A stretch of DNA of 64,000 nt. Origin: Caprimulgus europaeus (lineage: Eukaryota > Chordata > Aves > Caprimulgiformes > Caprimulgidae). The stretch lies in contig OU015541.1 of NCBI GenBank assembly GCA_907165065.1, positions 12,577,001 through 12,641,000 of the forward strand. Reading direction: 5' to 3'. The notes below the pieces were generated by a model, which was not told the origin of the DNA, ran no database searches, and worked only from the letters and a program-made list of their open reading frames with translations. Position 1 is the stretch's first letter. Every line of letters starts with the position of its first letter. The position numbers and the translations under genes are program-made. This document shows positions 37,975 through 49,599 of the stretch, in pieces.

Positions 37975-40900
37975 TCCATCTTGGGCTCCCCAGGAACTCT
38001 GTGAGGCGTGAAGTTGTGCTGATGGGGCAGGAGGGCTGGAAGAGGCTCCCAATAGCTCCCTCTGTTATTTATAATTGACACATGAGCCTGTCCCCAAGAG
38101 CACACACCTCTTTTTGGGTTGTGGGGCCAAACAGCACCATTTCAGATCTGGTTTGCACAAGTTGGAGACCTACCGATGTGGGGTCTCTTTGCTTCAGCAG
38201 AGAGGATGTTGCTTCTGCTAACACAGGCATCAGAGTCTGTGTCTGCCAGCTGACACAAAACTATTGCAGATGATATCACCAGGTTGATGTCACCTGTGTG
38301 CATAGTGTGACATGTTCCCCAGAGATGGGCACTGGGTGGTCCTTGGTGGCCATCTCACTGTGTGCAACAGCAGTGGCTCCATGGCCACGTAAGGAAAACT
38401 TGCACCTGACAAACCCAGTTCCTACACCCTGACAGGAAGCCTGGAGCAGAGGCAGAAGTCTGGAAAAATCAATGGGAATGACAGTTAGAAAAGATAATCG
38501 ATAATATTGGCAGGTGGGAGAGCAATGGAGTAGGAAGGGGAGGAGTAATCAATGAGGTAGTTCATAATGGAGATGATGGGTCTCAGGAGGATGTCCAGGG
38601 TGTGTCCAGCCTCTCTGCTGCATCAACTCCTTGCCAGAGGGACCTTCTATTGAGTTTAAGATTAAAAAATATATATATTTTGAAAGCCAGCATGCTATTA
38701 AGATTCAGAACAGACTTAAGAGAGTTTAGGTCAGATTTCTATCGGGTCCAGACAGAATCTGATGTGCTGGCTTAGTTTTCTGAATGAAGGATATGATGCT
38801 TCTCCCTCCCTTTAACCTGGGCATCTTCTTGGGCTATCAAAAGCCCAAGTTGAGGTTTCTCCAAGGAGCCCAAAAGGAGCTGAGGAGAAATAGGGAGAGA
38901 CTTTGTGCCCTGTCTCATGGAGCAGGGCACACACGAGCTCCTGTTCCTGCTGGCTGGGTCCCTGCAACACATGTTTATTGTGGCTGTTGATTTCTCCTCT
39001 GAGCTGTGTCCCCTGGATCTGAAATGAAAGCAGTGTAATTGGATGCACCACCATAGTGGCCAATGACAAAGAAGCATTTTTCTGAAAGCATTTTTCCCCC
39101 CTGTTGCTGAAAGATTACACCTGATGTTATAAACCAGCATCGCTCCCAGTTGGTACCATCACTAAGTAATTTACCCTTCTAGAAAAACTTCTTGTTATTG
39201 CAGCATGTTCACTGCAGCCATCTCGGTGAAATTATTTCTTTCAAGCTAGAAAAAAAGACGTCAGGATTTTTGTCTTGTGCCGTCCAATATTTCAAAACCC
39301 TTGGAGGAAAATGAGATATAGATTCAGACCAAGAGGGGGAGAACACCCATTACCAAGTTTGATTTTTAATGTAAGAGAGAAGTAAGGGTCTAAAAACTTG
39401 AGTGGTGGTGTCTGTTTTTATAATAGATTTTGAGAAAATCTGCCAGGATTGATTTCAGAACTGTAGAATTAGAGAACCTCTGACATCTCAGGGTCAGTTG
39501 ATCCAAAGGTTAATAATTTCCATTAAAAACAACCCTTTGTTTCTTACAGAGTGTTTTGAGATGGGCAGTGAAGGCACAGCTCTGCTTTCCTTGATCCTCT
39601 CTGCTTTGCTGGCTGCTAAAGCCAGTTTCTTCCAGAGCCTCTGCATACCAACAGAGTGGATGCTAAATTTAATATTGTTCCCAACTGTCCAGACAGGCAG
39701 GTGGCTGACCTTCACACCTGGCTGAATAAATTGCTTTGAGCTCCCTGTCCTGTTTGGAGGTCACATGTGAAAGCCCCATGGTGGGACCTGCCCTCCAAGG
39801 GGAGTATTTTGCAAGCTAAAGAAGAAAACTTAAAACCCATCAGGATGTCTTTCTGTCTGAGAAGGAAAATCTATCAAAGATTATTCTGAGCCTTGTTCCC
39901 AATCAACCCGAGGCGATGGGAGAATTGGATGCTCCTGTGATTTAATCAAGACAGACGCAGCGTGGTCCAGCCCTTCCTCAGAAGCCGGGTTGCTGCTCCG
40001 TGCACGAGGTATGGCAGTGGCAGCAGGGCAAACACATTTCCCAAAGGCAGCAAACAGGGACCTGAGTAGATAAACTATCTGAGAAATGGTGACACTCTAC
40101 CCAGCTTAGCCTCCCCCTACACGAAATGGCCAGCTAATAGCAGACAGATCCTCAAATGGCTATTGAAGGTGTTGTGAGAACTGCCTCACTCTGCTAACTT
40201 CCAATAATCGGTGAAGCAATGGCAATAGAGTTTGTGCACTGCGGTGGAAGAGATCTATTAAGAGTCCTTTCCAAGCTGGTGCTGCTGGGAGAACAGTTAA
40301 TTGAAACTATAGTGCTTATTTTAATTGTGTCTGTCCGTAAGCTTTTGCTCAAATTGCTCTGCTGAGGTGGCTTCCCCACTCCAGCCAGCTCTGCTCCGGA
40401 GCTGGGTGATGCTACAGTGGCACAAAGGGTTTTTTACAGCACCTTTGGGTTTACTTTTGTGAAGTGCACCAGGACTTCAGAGCTACACAACAATCAATTC
40501 CTCAACTTCTTTCCTGCAGAGAGACAGGGCTGTCTTCATACTTTCCATGGTGGGTGCTTGTGGCTTTGTCTCCAGGGGGTTTTGTCTCCAGCCTGCTGTG
40601 TGTTCACACTGAGCCAGTTTGCTCCTCGCCCTGAAGGAGAACAGCACTTTGGCACTGGTTTTGGTGCTCAAAAGTCCTGACGTGGGGCCTTGCTGAGGCC
40701 ATTCATCTTCTGAAGAGCTGAGGCAGCACCTCTGAACACTGCAGCACTGAGATGCACAAGCTCAGAGCCAGTCTGGGGGTCAGACACAGCGTGGCTTGTG
40801 TGGCACCTTTGGACTCAGTTGGTGGCAATGGTGTGTGTACAGACCGTGACAGCTGCTGAGATGGAGAAGGGTAGTTGTGCCGTGGGCAACTTCAGTGTGG

Positions 40901-41020
40901 CCTGTCCCACTACCTGCTGGGAGTGCTGTCACTGCTGACGCTGGCCAGGCAGAGCAGAAGAGATCAGGAAAAATGAGATACTGGTGATCCCAGAAGACTG
41001 GGGTGACAAGGAGGGGTGTT
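37975..41020. other. Non-coding stretch with two possible conserved patches
   Basis: No gene was recognised. Two patches look less like neutral DNA. One is 39140-39330 (CATCGCTCCCAG, CATCTCGGTGAAATTATTTC, AAAGACGTCAGG and GTGCCGTCC, rich in CpG for its AT content). The other is 40080-40350 (CACGAAATGGCC, CCAATAATCGGTGAAGCAAT, GCACTGCGGTGG and GTCTGTCCGTAAGC). The rest is ordinary. A CR1-3'-like string near 39455-39490 is too short to call. Confidence 0.4.
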
Positions 41021-41021
41021 A

Positions 41022-41641
41022 GAAGTGTGCCCAGGTGGCCAAAAAGGCCAAGGGCATCCTGGCCTCTATCAGCAATAGCATGACCAGCAGGACCAGGACA
41101 GTAATTGTCCCCCTGTGCTGGGCACTGCTGAGGCTGCACCTCGAGTGCTGGGTTCAGTGTTGGGCCCCTCACTCCAAGAAGGACATGGAGGTGCTGGAGT
41201 GTGTCCAGAGAAGGGAACGGAGCTGGGGAAGGGTCTGGAGCACAAGTGTGCTGAGTTCCCGGCTGAGGGAACTGGGGGTGTTGAGCCTGGAGAAAAGGAG
41301 GCTGAGGGGAGACCTTCTGGCTCTGTTCAGCTCCCTGAAAGGAGGGAGGAGAGAGGTGGGGATGGGTCTGTTCAACCAAGCGATAGGACAAGAGGAAATG
41401 GCCTCATGTTGCACCAGGGGAGGTTCAGGTTGGATATGAGGAAATATTTCTTTACTGAAAGAGTGGTTGGACATTGGAACAGACCCACTGAAGTGTTGGA
41501 GTGACCATCCCTGGAGGTGTTCAAAAAATGTGTAGACATTGCACTTCAGGACAGGGTTTATTTGGGCATGGTGGTGTTGGGTTGACAGTTGGACTTGCTG
41601 ATCTGGGAGGTCTTTTCCAACTTTAACGATTCTGTGATTCT
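41022..41641 (+). mobile_element. CR1 LINE 3' end, 5'-truncated
   Basis: The longest CR1 piece here, about 620 bases, reading forward. The first frame encodes [18 protein letters not shown], then RPHLEYCVQFWAPH-like residues (here [14 protein letters not shown]), [35 protein letters not shown] and [13 protein letters not shown]. This is the familiar C-terminal part of ORF2, beyond the reverse-transcriptase core. Near 41385 the reading passes into the next frame, which continues [34 protein letters not shown] and then a stop. The retained coding piece therefore holds one frameshift. The 3' untranslated end follows (GGTGTTGGGTTGACAG, GAGGTCTTTTCCAAC) and closes with the CR1 terminal repeat ATTCTGTGATTCTA at 41628-41641. 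Few breaks suggest a moderately young but immobile copy. Confidence 0.95.
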
Positions 41642-42465
41642 AAGAGGCTGCTAAATGAGAAGCCAGAGGAGCGTGTAGTGAGGACTGGGGTGGCTGTGGC
41701 AATGCTGGGGCTGGGGAAGGGATGATCCTGGTGAGAGGAGCCAGGGCTCGTTGCTGTGGGCTTTAGCCCAGTGTTCTGCTGGAGCTGTGCTGTTGGCCAG
41801 GCTGCTGTGAAAGCAAAGAAAGCCCTCTTGAGAAATCCAGTTTGTGCCAGGCAGGTCAGAATCCAGGGTGAGTGGTGGGTCCCCTGGGTGGGTTCTGCTT
41901 TGCCAGAGCCTGATGTATGGAGGAGAGATGAATGCTGAATTTTAATAACTACAGAGGCAACGTTAATGAGTCATGTTTATTGGTGTCCTGTGTCAGTCTA
42001 AATCTGCTTCTAGGGCCATTCTTTCCATCAGTTAAACAATGGTTTTGCCTTTCAGGAGGGTCTGGCTGCTGGTGTGCTGAGCAGGAGAGCCTGGGCCATG
42101 TCACTGGCTGGTCCCTGTGCTGCTGGGTGGGCTCTGTGGGTCACATCACCTCTGCCTCTCCCCTTTTCCTGACGTGAAGAGAAGGCGATGGTATCACGAG
42201 GGCTTTGAGAGAGAAGAGTCACCGTGGAGCGTGAGGGTGGCACTGCTGGGAGGGAGATGGGTTAACCCAAGGGAGGCACCAACCTGGTGTGGGTCAGGTG
42301 GTCTCTAGATTGGGGAACCCCTCCAGAGGCTCAGCTTTGCTCCCCAGGTCCTGGACCCACCCCTGCCCTGCAGAGGAAGAAGATGAGCTTCCAGCACCCT
42401 GGGCTTCCCTGTGCAGGCTGGCCCCAGAGCCTCTCTGCACTGTGCTGGCAGTGTGGAGACGACTT
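41642..42465. other. Non-coding stretch, no gene recognised
   Basis: About 0.8 kb of relatively GC-rich non-coding sequence after the CR1 copy. Nothing was recognised. Confidence 0.5.
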
Positions 42466-42469
42466 AGTG

Positions 42470-43060
42470 TAAATTAAATTGAGTGTAAATTATCCTGATT
42501 TCAAAACCACTTTGCAGTGCCAAGAAAGTATAAACTGGTTTTAAGGCTACATATGAACTAAGCTTGTTATTTTAAAAATCTGATCACCTTGAGCTTGGGA
42601 CCCCTGGGAGGTTTCCAGAGTCTCCAACAGAGTCTTGCTTTGTTTGTGTAGATTAAAAATGTAAATATATTTAGGCTATGAATGCAGAATGGGGAGAAAA
42701 TAAAAGATTAAAAAATATTATGCATTTCCGATTTTTAGATTTATGCTCTTCCTCATAAAAGCGTGAATGACATTTATTTGGCTGGCTGCATAATCCATGT
42801 TAACAAGACAATTAGTATGTGCTGAAAGTTATTATGTTCCTCGGCACGTCAAAGTCAGGACTGCTGCTGGATTTGGAATGGAGCCTCGATTCATTTCTTC
42901 TTCGTCGTAAAAGATAATATAGAATTTCTCTCCAAAGATCTTGGCAGCATGTAATTAATACTTCTTTTTTTTCCCCACCTTAAATAAAATAGAGCAAAGC
43001 ACAACAATGTAACTGGGGAAAAAATTCAGATAAAAATGAACATTTCTTCTTTAATCATCT
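42470..43060. other. Candidate conserved non-coding island
   Basis: Sharply more AT-rich than the GC-rich sequence to its left, with CpGs kept in an AT-rich setting (TTCCGATTTT, AAAGCGTGAATG, CTCGGCACGTCAAAG, CCTCGATTC and TTCGTCGTAAAAG). It has homeodomain-type cores (GCATAATCC, ACAATTAGTA and CATGTAATTAATAC). No repeat family or open frame explains it. This combination is typical of deeply conserved vertebrate enhancers and is one of the strongest such candidates in the window. Conservation itself cannot be seen here. Confidence 0.42.
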
Positions 43061-43064
43061 ATTG

Positions 43065-45105
43065 AATGGATGCCATGCTTCTGAGAGGCAGCAGACTGAC
43101 AGCCACCGGTGGCTGCAGCTCTCTCCCCATTCATGGAGCAGGTACCAGCAGAGACTCTGGTTTTACAGGCACCGTGGTGTGTCTCTAAGGGGTAAGTTTG
43201 TTGGAGTTTCTCACTGTTTCAAAACCATTTGGGTGACAGAATCTGGAGTTCCCCAAAGCCCCACATGCTCCCACATGAAGTGATTGTGTATTAAACTAGA
43301 GCATAAAGACGGTGGTCACTGCTCACATCTGTCCATGGCAGGTTGCTGCAAGATTCTTCTACAGCAAAACTCCAGTTAGTTTATCAAGGCTTGTGTCTGG
43401 GCATGATAGGGGGCTTATAAAAGACTATTTTCTAGCAGTGCTTTTCACTTTCTTTTAACTTTTCCTGCCCTTCTCCCCCTTGCTCTTGCTGTGGCTGTGT
43501 GAGCTGTACAGCACTGAGCGCAGATGCTGCTGCCCCAGCAGCAGGCAGCTTGTGTTGGGATCTGCTGAGCTTCAGAAAGTCTTGTGACCACAGCTGAACT
43601 TGAAGTTGGTGCACCAGAATAACCTGAAACATTTTGTTTAGAGCTCCTCTGGTACCTGCTTTGCAGCCAGCTTGTGGGGAGGACAGCCCCTCTCCTCCAA
43701 GCACATGGGCTGAGGACAATGCCTGGGGTGCAGGGTGGGGCTGAAGGCATCAGTACAAGAGCTCCTCTGAGCAGAAAGGTGGGATTGCTGGAGAATAAGT
43801 GGATGACTGTGTCTCAGATTTCATGTTCTTTTTTTTTAATATAGGACTTCAGCTCCTGGTAACAGGTGGAAACAAAGCCTGTTGTGGCTGAGGAGCGGTG
43901 GCAGATGAGGTTAGAAAGAGGCTAGAAATCCAGAAATACTCTAATTTAGCTTATTCTTTTCATCCTGTAGTCACTGTGTTGTTCCTTGCCATGACCCTGC
44001 CCAGAGTAAGAGCAATAGTGCTAAGGGAGGGAATCCAGATTGAACAACAAATAAATTGCTTTATGAGCAATTTGTATCAAAAGAGGGAGAGAAATTAGAA
44101 AAACAGGGATGCCAGCACTGGCAGGTGATGCTACCTAGGTCCATCGCCTTGGAGCTGTGTACCCCTCCCTCATACCAAGGGGCTATCTGGTACCAAAAGT
44201 GCTGGTCACCCCCCGCCCAGGGAAGGAGACTGCTGCTACTGGGGCACAGCCAGAGGGGTGGGGAGCATCCTTGTGGGTGTGATTTCTGGCTTTGCTGCTG
44301 GTTGTCTCTGGCCATCATGGGTGTCCCCGTGTCTTGGCTTCACCTGCAACATGGGCAAGAGCAAGTTTTTATTTTCTCTTGGGAAGAGACAGAGAGCTGC
44401 TGATTATCATTTGTGAGGCAGAATGATGAACACCCCTGGAAAGACCAGGAATAATCAAGCACAGGGGCTGGAGGAATGCTGTAAATAAGGCAGAGGTTCT
44501 CCATTGAATGAGAATTAATTTAAGCACTGAATAACTCCTGTTCCCTGAGCAGTGTCTATCCTGTGCTGCAAATGAGGCAGGGGGCCTGTGGATAAGGGTG
44601 TGATTAAACCCCGAAATGTCCTTCATCCAGGTGAGGGAGATGAGAAAATGGGCCAGCAATTGGCAAGGAGAGAGCCCAGCAGGATGAGGGGAGAGGGCAG
44701 GTTTGCATGTACAGAGCTGATCCCACCCACCGCAGGTAACGCCGGTGTGAAAGCTGGGTGAGATGGGGCCAGCTAGCTTTGACAAATAGCAAATGTGGCA
44801 GGGAAATTGATGAAAAACTTCAGAGAGATGAAAAGATTTAGGGTTAAGCATGAAAAATGTAAGTGTTCTTGGCAGCATGACAATCTTCACGGTCATATTT
44901 CAATTCCTAGATGAGACTGTTTTATTTAGGAAGGTCACTGATCTCCTGGCTGGCCACCACAAATATGCAGCTAGATTTGCCCCTCTTGAAACAGGGAGGC
45001 ATAAACAGAATTGCAAAATACATTTTATTTTTATTCCAAACCAACTCCTTTATTAGTATTTCCCCATCTCCCTGCAAATTGTTTGTTGATGAAGGACTTT
45101 AATTG
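43065..45105. other. Non-coding stretch, no gene recognised
   Basis: About 2 kb without a recognised gene or named repeat. The minus frame of 175 codons at 44369-44896 has no domain. A pattern TTTTACAG then 24 bases then GTAAGT at 43164-43197 imitates a micro-exon, but nothing supports its use. Confidence 0.5.
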
Positions 45106-45109
45106 CTCC

Positions 45110-45700
45110 AGAGCTGGTCCTCTGGGTACAGCTTAACTCCTCTTATCTGGCACCCCGGTACATTGGAGCTCAGCTCGCTCCAGACCACAGTGAACTCATT
45201 TAAGCCATTAACTGCAACGAGAGCAAGCGTGTGCCTTTTGAGAAATGCTGTGGGATAACATGCACAAACCAGCCCCAAAGAAAGGTTAATTTCATTCATC
45301 AAGAGATGCAATTAAACCACTTTAGCTGGTAGCTGTTGTTCTGGGCTATACTATCTATTCTGAGCATTGACACAGAGCGTTTCAGGAGCCGTGATTTCTG
45401 TTTTCTCTTGCTCTTCAAACACGAGAATAAATTAAGCCCAAACAACCCTAAACGTAAATAATTCCTACAGGGTTTTTTTTTTGTCATATCTCGGCCAGTC
45501 ATTGTTATTATTTTCATAATTATGCCATTCTCCATCTGCTTGATGGAGTTAATGTCTCACTTTGTCAATCACTGGCCCAGCTTCTTCCAGCATCTCGGCA
45601 ATAGGCAGCCAGAGTATGCAGAAATTGGGCTATTTTCCAGGCATTTAAATGACAGCTTTTAGTGCATGTGTGTTCATCTTTGCGTGTGTTCATTGACTGC
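45110..45700. other. Candidate conserved non-coding island
   Basis: About 0.6 kb of non-repetitive sequence with many CpGs for its AT content (CACCCCGGTACATTGG, CAGCTCGCTCC, AACGAGAGCAAGCGTG, AGAGCGTTTC, CTAAACGTAAATAATTCC, ATCTCGGCC and TTTGCGTG). It also has TTTCATAATTATGCC and GTCAATCACTGG. No frame has recognisable protein content. By appearance it is a candidate enhancer cluster. A CR1 copy follows 130 bases to the right. Confidence 0.42.
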
Positions 45701-45831
45701 TCCTTGGTTCTGTCTCATCAGGGAGAGATGTGGGTGTAGGAGGGGCTGAATCCAGTGTCTCACCACAGCTGTATTTGCATTGCATTTGGGCAGAACTGTG
45801 GTGTTGTTGGGACAGCAGAGTGGAACTTCAC

Positions 45832-46140
45832 CGAATCACAGGATCATTAAGGTGAGAAAAGACCTCTAAGATCAACCAGTCAAGCCATCAACTCATCACC
45901 ACTATGCCCAATGAACTATATGCCTGAGTGCTACATCTACATGTTTCTTGAACATCTCCAGGATGGTGACTCCACCGCTGCCCTGGGCAGCCTGTTCCAA
46001 TGTCTGACCTCTCTTTGGAGAAGAATTTTTTTCTTAATATTCAACCTGAAGCTCTCCTGGCACAACTTGAGGCCATTACCTCTTGTCCTATGGCTGGTTA
46101 CCTGGGAGAAGAGGCCGACCCCCACTTTGCTATAACTTGT
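45832..46140 (-). mobile_element. CR1 LINE 3' end, 5'-truncated
   Basis: Same family and orientation as the copy at 27.4 kb. The minus strand encodes [34 protein letters not shown], then [16 protein letters not shown] frame change lies between the last coding segment and the expected LEVFKxxLDxALRDM end, so at least one frameshift is present. The 3' edge is the complement of CCGAATCACAGGATCATTAAGG, which preserves the end of the CR1 tail. The 5' edge fades after CCGACCCCCACTTTGC, the usual conserved string. The copy is dead. Confidence 0.92.
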
Positions 46141-46144
46141 CTCT

Positions 46145-47075
46145 GGCTCTCCTCCCTCCAAAACTCAACACCCCTCTCCAAAAGGCAAAACCAAGGAAAG
46201 GTCTGCTGGGGCATGGCTAGAAGGAGTCAAGACTGTGCATGAGAGAGAAGCAACTTTATGTGCTGCCACATGAGGTGTTCTGTGGGGCTTGACTTGTGCA
46301 AAGCCCCTGTTTCCTCATTTATGTGACAATAGCCACAGGTTTCAGCAAGAATTGGGGTGGGGGCAAAGTGCTGCTAGGGGTCTTGCTGTTGGGTGCCTCC
46401 AAGAAAGGCCAGTTCTTGCTGCCCCATCGTTTTTAGGTGGAGAACAGCTCTTTATGCTTTTCTTCTCCTATGCTTTATGTACTCCAACCTTGCTATAAAG
46501 GAGTGAAGAAGAGAGGGCAGGGTGGCCATGCAGGGACTGCAGGCTGTGTGGCTGAGTTGGATTTCAACGTGCTGCTAATAGCAGAGCTGGATCAGCTCAG
46601 CACCAGCTGTATGACCTGCTGGAAATCTGGGCAAGGACCAACCTGGCAGCCCACCCTGACCTGTCACTGGTGCCAGCAGCACCCTCCTGTGTCCCAGGCA
46701 GCAGGGTGGGGAGGACAGGAGGTGCTCCTCTGTCTCATAGCAGGGTAGAGGGGCTGTTAATAACATCTCCGTGCTTACCCACGTGAGCACCGAGCCTAGG
46801 CAGGTTTGGACAGACAGAAATACCACTGGACAGACAAACCACAGCGTGGTGCAGCCTGTACAGAACCCTCAGTGGATCCTGATATATTTTGTGTCTCCCC
46901 AAAGCTCATTATCGTGGCTGAAGCACAGAACTAGTCCCAACACCCAAGCTGGCTCAATTAAAGCTGGAGTAGTTCTGCACAGACATACCCCGAGGGAGAG
47001 AGCGCTGATTATTTGTTCTGCGCAGCAGTTTGGTTACCTGTAAACAGCCATGCACCCTGCTAAATGCAGCCGTGG
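46145..47075. other. Non-coding stretch, no gene recognised
   Basis: About 0.9 kb of ordinary non-coding DNA. No gene or named repeat was recognised. Confidence 0.5.
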
Positions 47076-47079
47076 TAAC

Positions 47080-47420
47080 GAGCTGGGGCCGCTGCATAAT
47101 TAATATTTCAAACATTTCCAAGCTAGATTGATGTACTGTAAATGAACAGTGTCAGGTGACAACGGAAATTAGATAAGGAGCAGCTGGAAGTGATCTGCTT
47201 GTATTTAAGATCTAGCACTGCTAGGAAGCTGCTTTTATTAGCAGCAACTTGAAAAAAACTTCAGGGATTTTTGGAGCATATTTTATATATCCTGGGTAAG
47301 AAGGGGGAGACTCATCATCTTACTCCCCAGTACCCACCGTGAGGACCAGATTCTTCATTAGCACGAGCCAGCATCACTGTACAGTGTGGTGCCAACCACG
47401 TTCGTTAGCTGTGTATAATT
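47080..47420. other. Candidate conserved non-coding island
   Basis: Begins with GCATAATTAATATTTCAAAC, a homeodomain-type core. It continues with CAACGGAAATTAGATAAGG, GTATTTAAGATC and GCCAACCACGTTCGTTAGC. Non-repetitive and AT-rich with a few retained CpGs. Regulatory role is inference. Confidence 0.35.
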
Positions 47421-47424
47421 GGCC

Positions 47425-49140
47425 TGTGGTTTGGAAATTGCATGCAGGGTTTGGGGGCAAAGGAGCTCTTTCTGAAATTCATCATGAAATGAGGAACTGG
47501 GTAGCTGAGCATAGAGGTTTGAATTTCAAGTGAGGATGCTTGGCTTAATGAAAGGTAGGATTTCTTCAGTGATTACTGAGCGTTATAATTTGTAGGTTCC
47601 CTGAGCAAAAAATCCAGCTCCACCACCCGCATCCTGGTGACAAATTTGCTTATTTCTCTTAGTTATTATCCATCTTGGTACACAGTTTGCAGTTCATTTT
47701 TGGCACGTTATTTGTGGAGTGTGGATTTGGTTTCGGAGCTTTTGCTAATAGATAATTCAGTTTAATATGGTGTTTTGTGCTGTGTGGATTATACCTGCCT
47801 TGAATATTTGCCAGATTTTTTACTTCAGAGGAGATGTTATGTCCCCTTCATCCTGGGTGATTAACAAAAGTTTGAAGGCTGGCTGACTTGTTTCTGTCAG
47901 GATGAGAAAGCAGTGATATGTAGCAGTGACATTTTCCGTGTAACCTTCTTTTTTGATCATTCACACACACAAAAAAAGGAAAATGCACATCCACCTTATT
48001 TCCTTAAGCACAATAGAGATAATTCAAGCAGGTTCTAAAGCCAGAAATCAACACATCCACCACACCAGTCAGTGCTGTGACTGGAAAACTAAATCTCTCA
48101 AGTCCCATGTTTGTGACTCCTCTTGACTTTCTGCCTCTGGACCACAGAGCAGGGGAGAAGGGCAGTGCTCTGCCCCCGCCTCCCCCCTGCCCACACCTCT
48201 GGGCAGTCTCTGCTGGCATCCTCACTGAGGAAGGGTCCCAAGTGGCAGGAGGACTCCCTGGCAGGCTGGCAGAGACTGAGTCTGAGTCTCAGTGTCTTGG
48301 AGAAAGTCTTCAGGATGCTTGTTTGGTACCAGATTTTGGAAAAGGCAGCTCGAAGATGTCATTGTCCCATATGACACCACCTAGAAGATTTCTCATCTCT
48401 CCTCATCATGGCCAGCCCTGAAATATACGGTTTCATCAGTATATAGCATCACTATAGGATACTGCAGACAGTTTTTCTTCTGATAAAATATATTCTGTTC
48501 AATATTGAATATACATCTACTCTGTTCAGTATGTGTTTGAACTTCTGCGTTTCAGAGGTTTGTGATTGTTCCTAATCCAGCCATTAGCCACTTGATTTAT
48601 AAATTCTGTTGGTAAACAAAACAACTCTTTAGTCCTTTACAGGGCATGGCATCAAAAAGAGGTTATTTATTTTCAGTTTGAATGAAGAACCTTTGTAGAT
48701 GAGACAAAAGGAAGAAGAAAATATTCCTTTTATGAAACATAAACTCCCTGCTGTGGAAAACTATTGAGGCAAGTAGATGAGTAAGATTATAAAAAGGATT
48801 AGATATGGATTATCCAGGATTAAGGCAATGAACTCTCGGATAAAATTCACAAGAGGTTTTCATCCTGATGTGTTTGGGGTCCTAGATAAACTGTGGCTTC
48901 TGTGTAGAAAAAAAACTTTGCCTTTCCTGCATTGCAAGGGCTAACAGATTGTTTGGGGTTTTCTTCATTTCATTCTTAAAAAACCCCTCAACCTCTCAAA
49001 GTAAACAAGGGCTGAGTGTAAAGACCTCATAATAGTGAGTGGTAATACAGCACCTGGTGATATTCAGTGTAGTGGAATATAAAGTATGCACATGGGGAGG
49101 AAAGACCCAGTATTAACTGTGTATGTATTCACACCTATAA
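47425..49140. other. Non-coding stretch, no gene recognised
   Basis: About 1.7 kb of mixed AT-rich non-coding sequence, including a short CA run at 47963-47971. No gene or named repeat was recognised. Confidence 0.5.
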
Positions 49141-49181
49141 ATATACACACGTGTATATATATATATATGTGTGTGTGTATA
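49141..49181. repeat. TA/GT dinucleotide palindrome
   Basis: The strand reads ATATACACACGTG, then a (TA) run, then TGTGTGTGTGTAT. It is close to its own reverse complement over about 38 bases, so it can fold as a hairpin or cruciform as well as vary in length. Confidence 0.85.
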
Positions 49182-49598
49182 ATCTGATGGTCCTTGACCT
49201 GGCCAGTGCTCTGAGGAATGAGATGTTGGATTTATGACAGAGAGTCCCTAAGAAACTAAGCTTGGTGATCAAAAGTAATCAAATATGTGAATCAAATGTG
49301 AGGAATTGTCAAGGAATAAACACAGAATGAAAGAAGATCTTGTTAGGGTACTGTGCAAGTCACAGCTGACCTCCCTGCAAGCCCCACAGCCAGGTCTGGC
49401 TGCTCGCTGCAGGGTGTCTGACAGGGCTGGGTGGGGGGCATAGAGCAGCTTCTCCCCCAGGGACCAACAGCACAGGAGCCAAGGAGTCCAGCTTGGAAAT
49501 GAAAAAGTGGAGGGGAGATGATGACAGAGCTCAAGAAAATCAGGAGTGGCTTCAATTGGGAAGAGGGATTCACTGCCTCTTCTAATCCCAGGCACACA
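49182..49598. other. Non-coding stretch
   Basis: Ordinary non-coding DNA between the dinucleotide palindrome and the CR1 copy. Nothing was recognised. Confidence 0.5.
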
Positions 49599-49599
49599 C

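Noticed and set aside
39455-39490. String resembling a CR1 3' end (TAGAATTAGAGAACCTCTGA).
   Set aside because: Too short and too diverged, with no adjoining CR1 sequence on either side.
41035-41439. 134-codon open frame that reads like a real protein.
   Set aside because: It is the CR1 ORF2 C-terminus of a truncated LINE, not a host gene.
43164-43197. Acceptor-like TTTTACAG, 24 bases, donor-like GTAAGT.
   Set aside because: Chance splice-like pairs are common and nothing around it supports a micro-exon.
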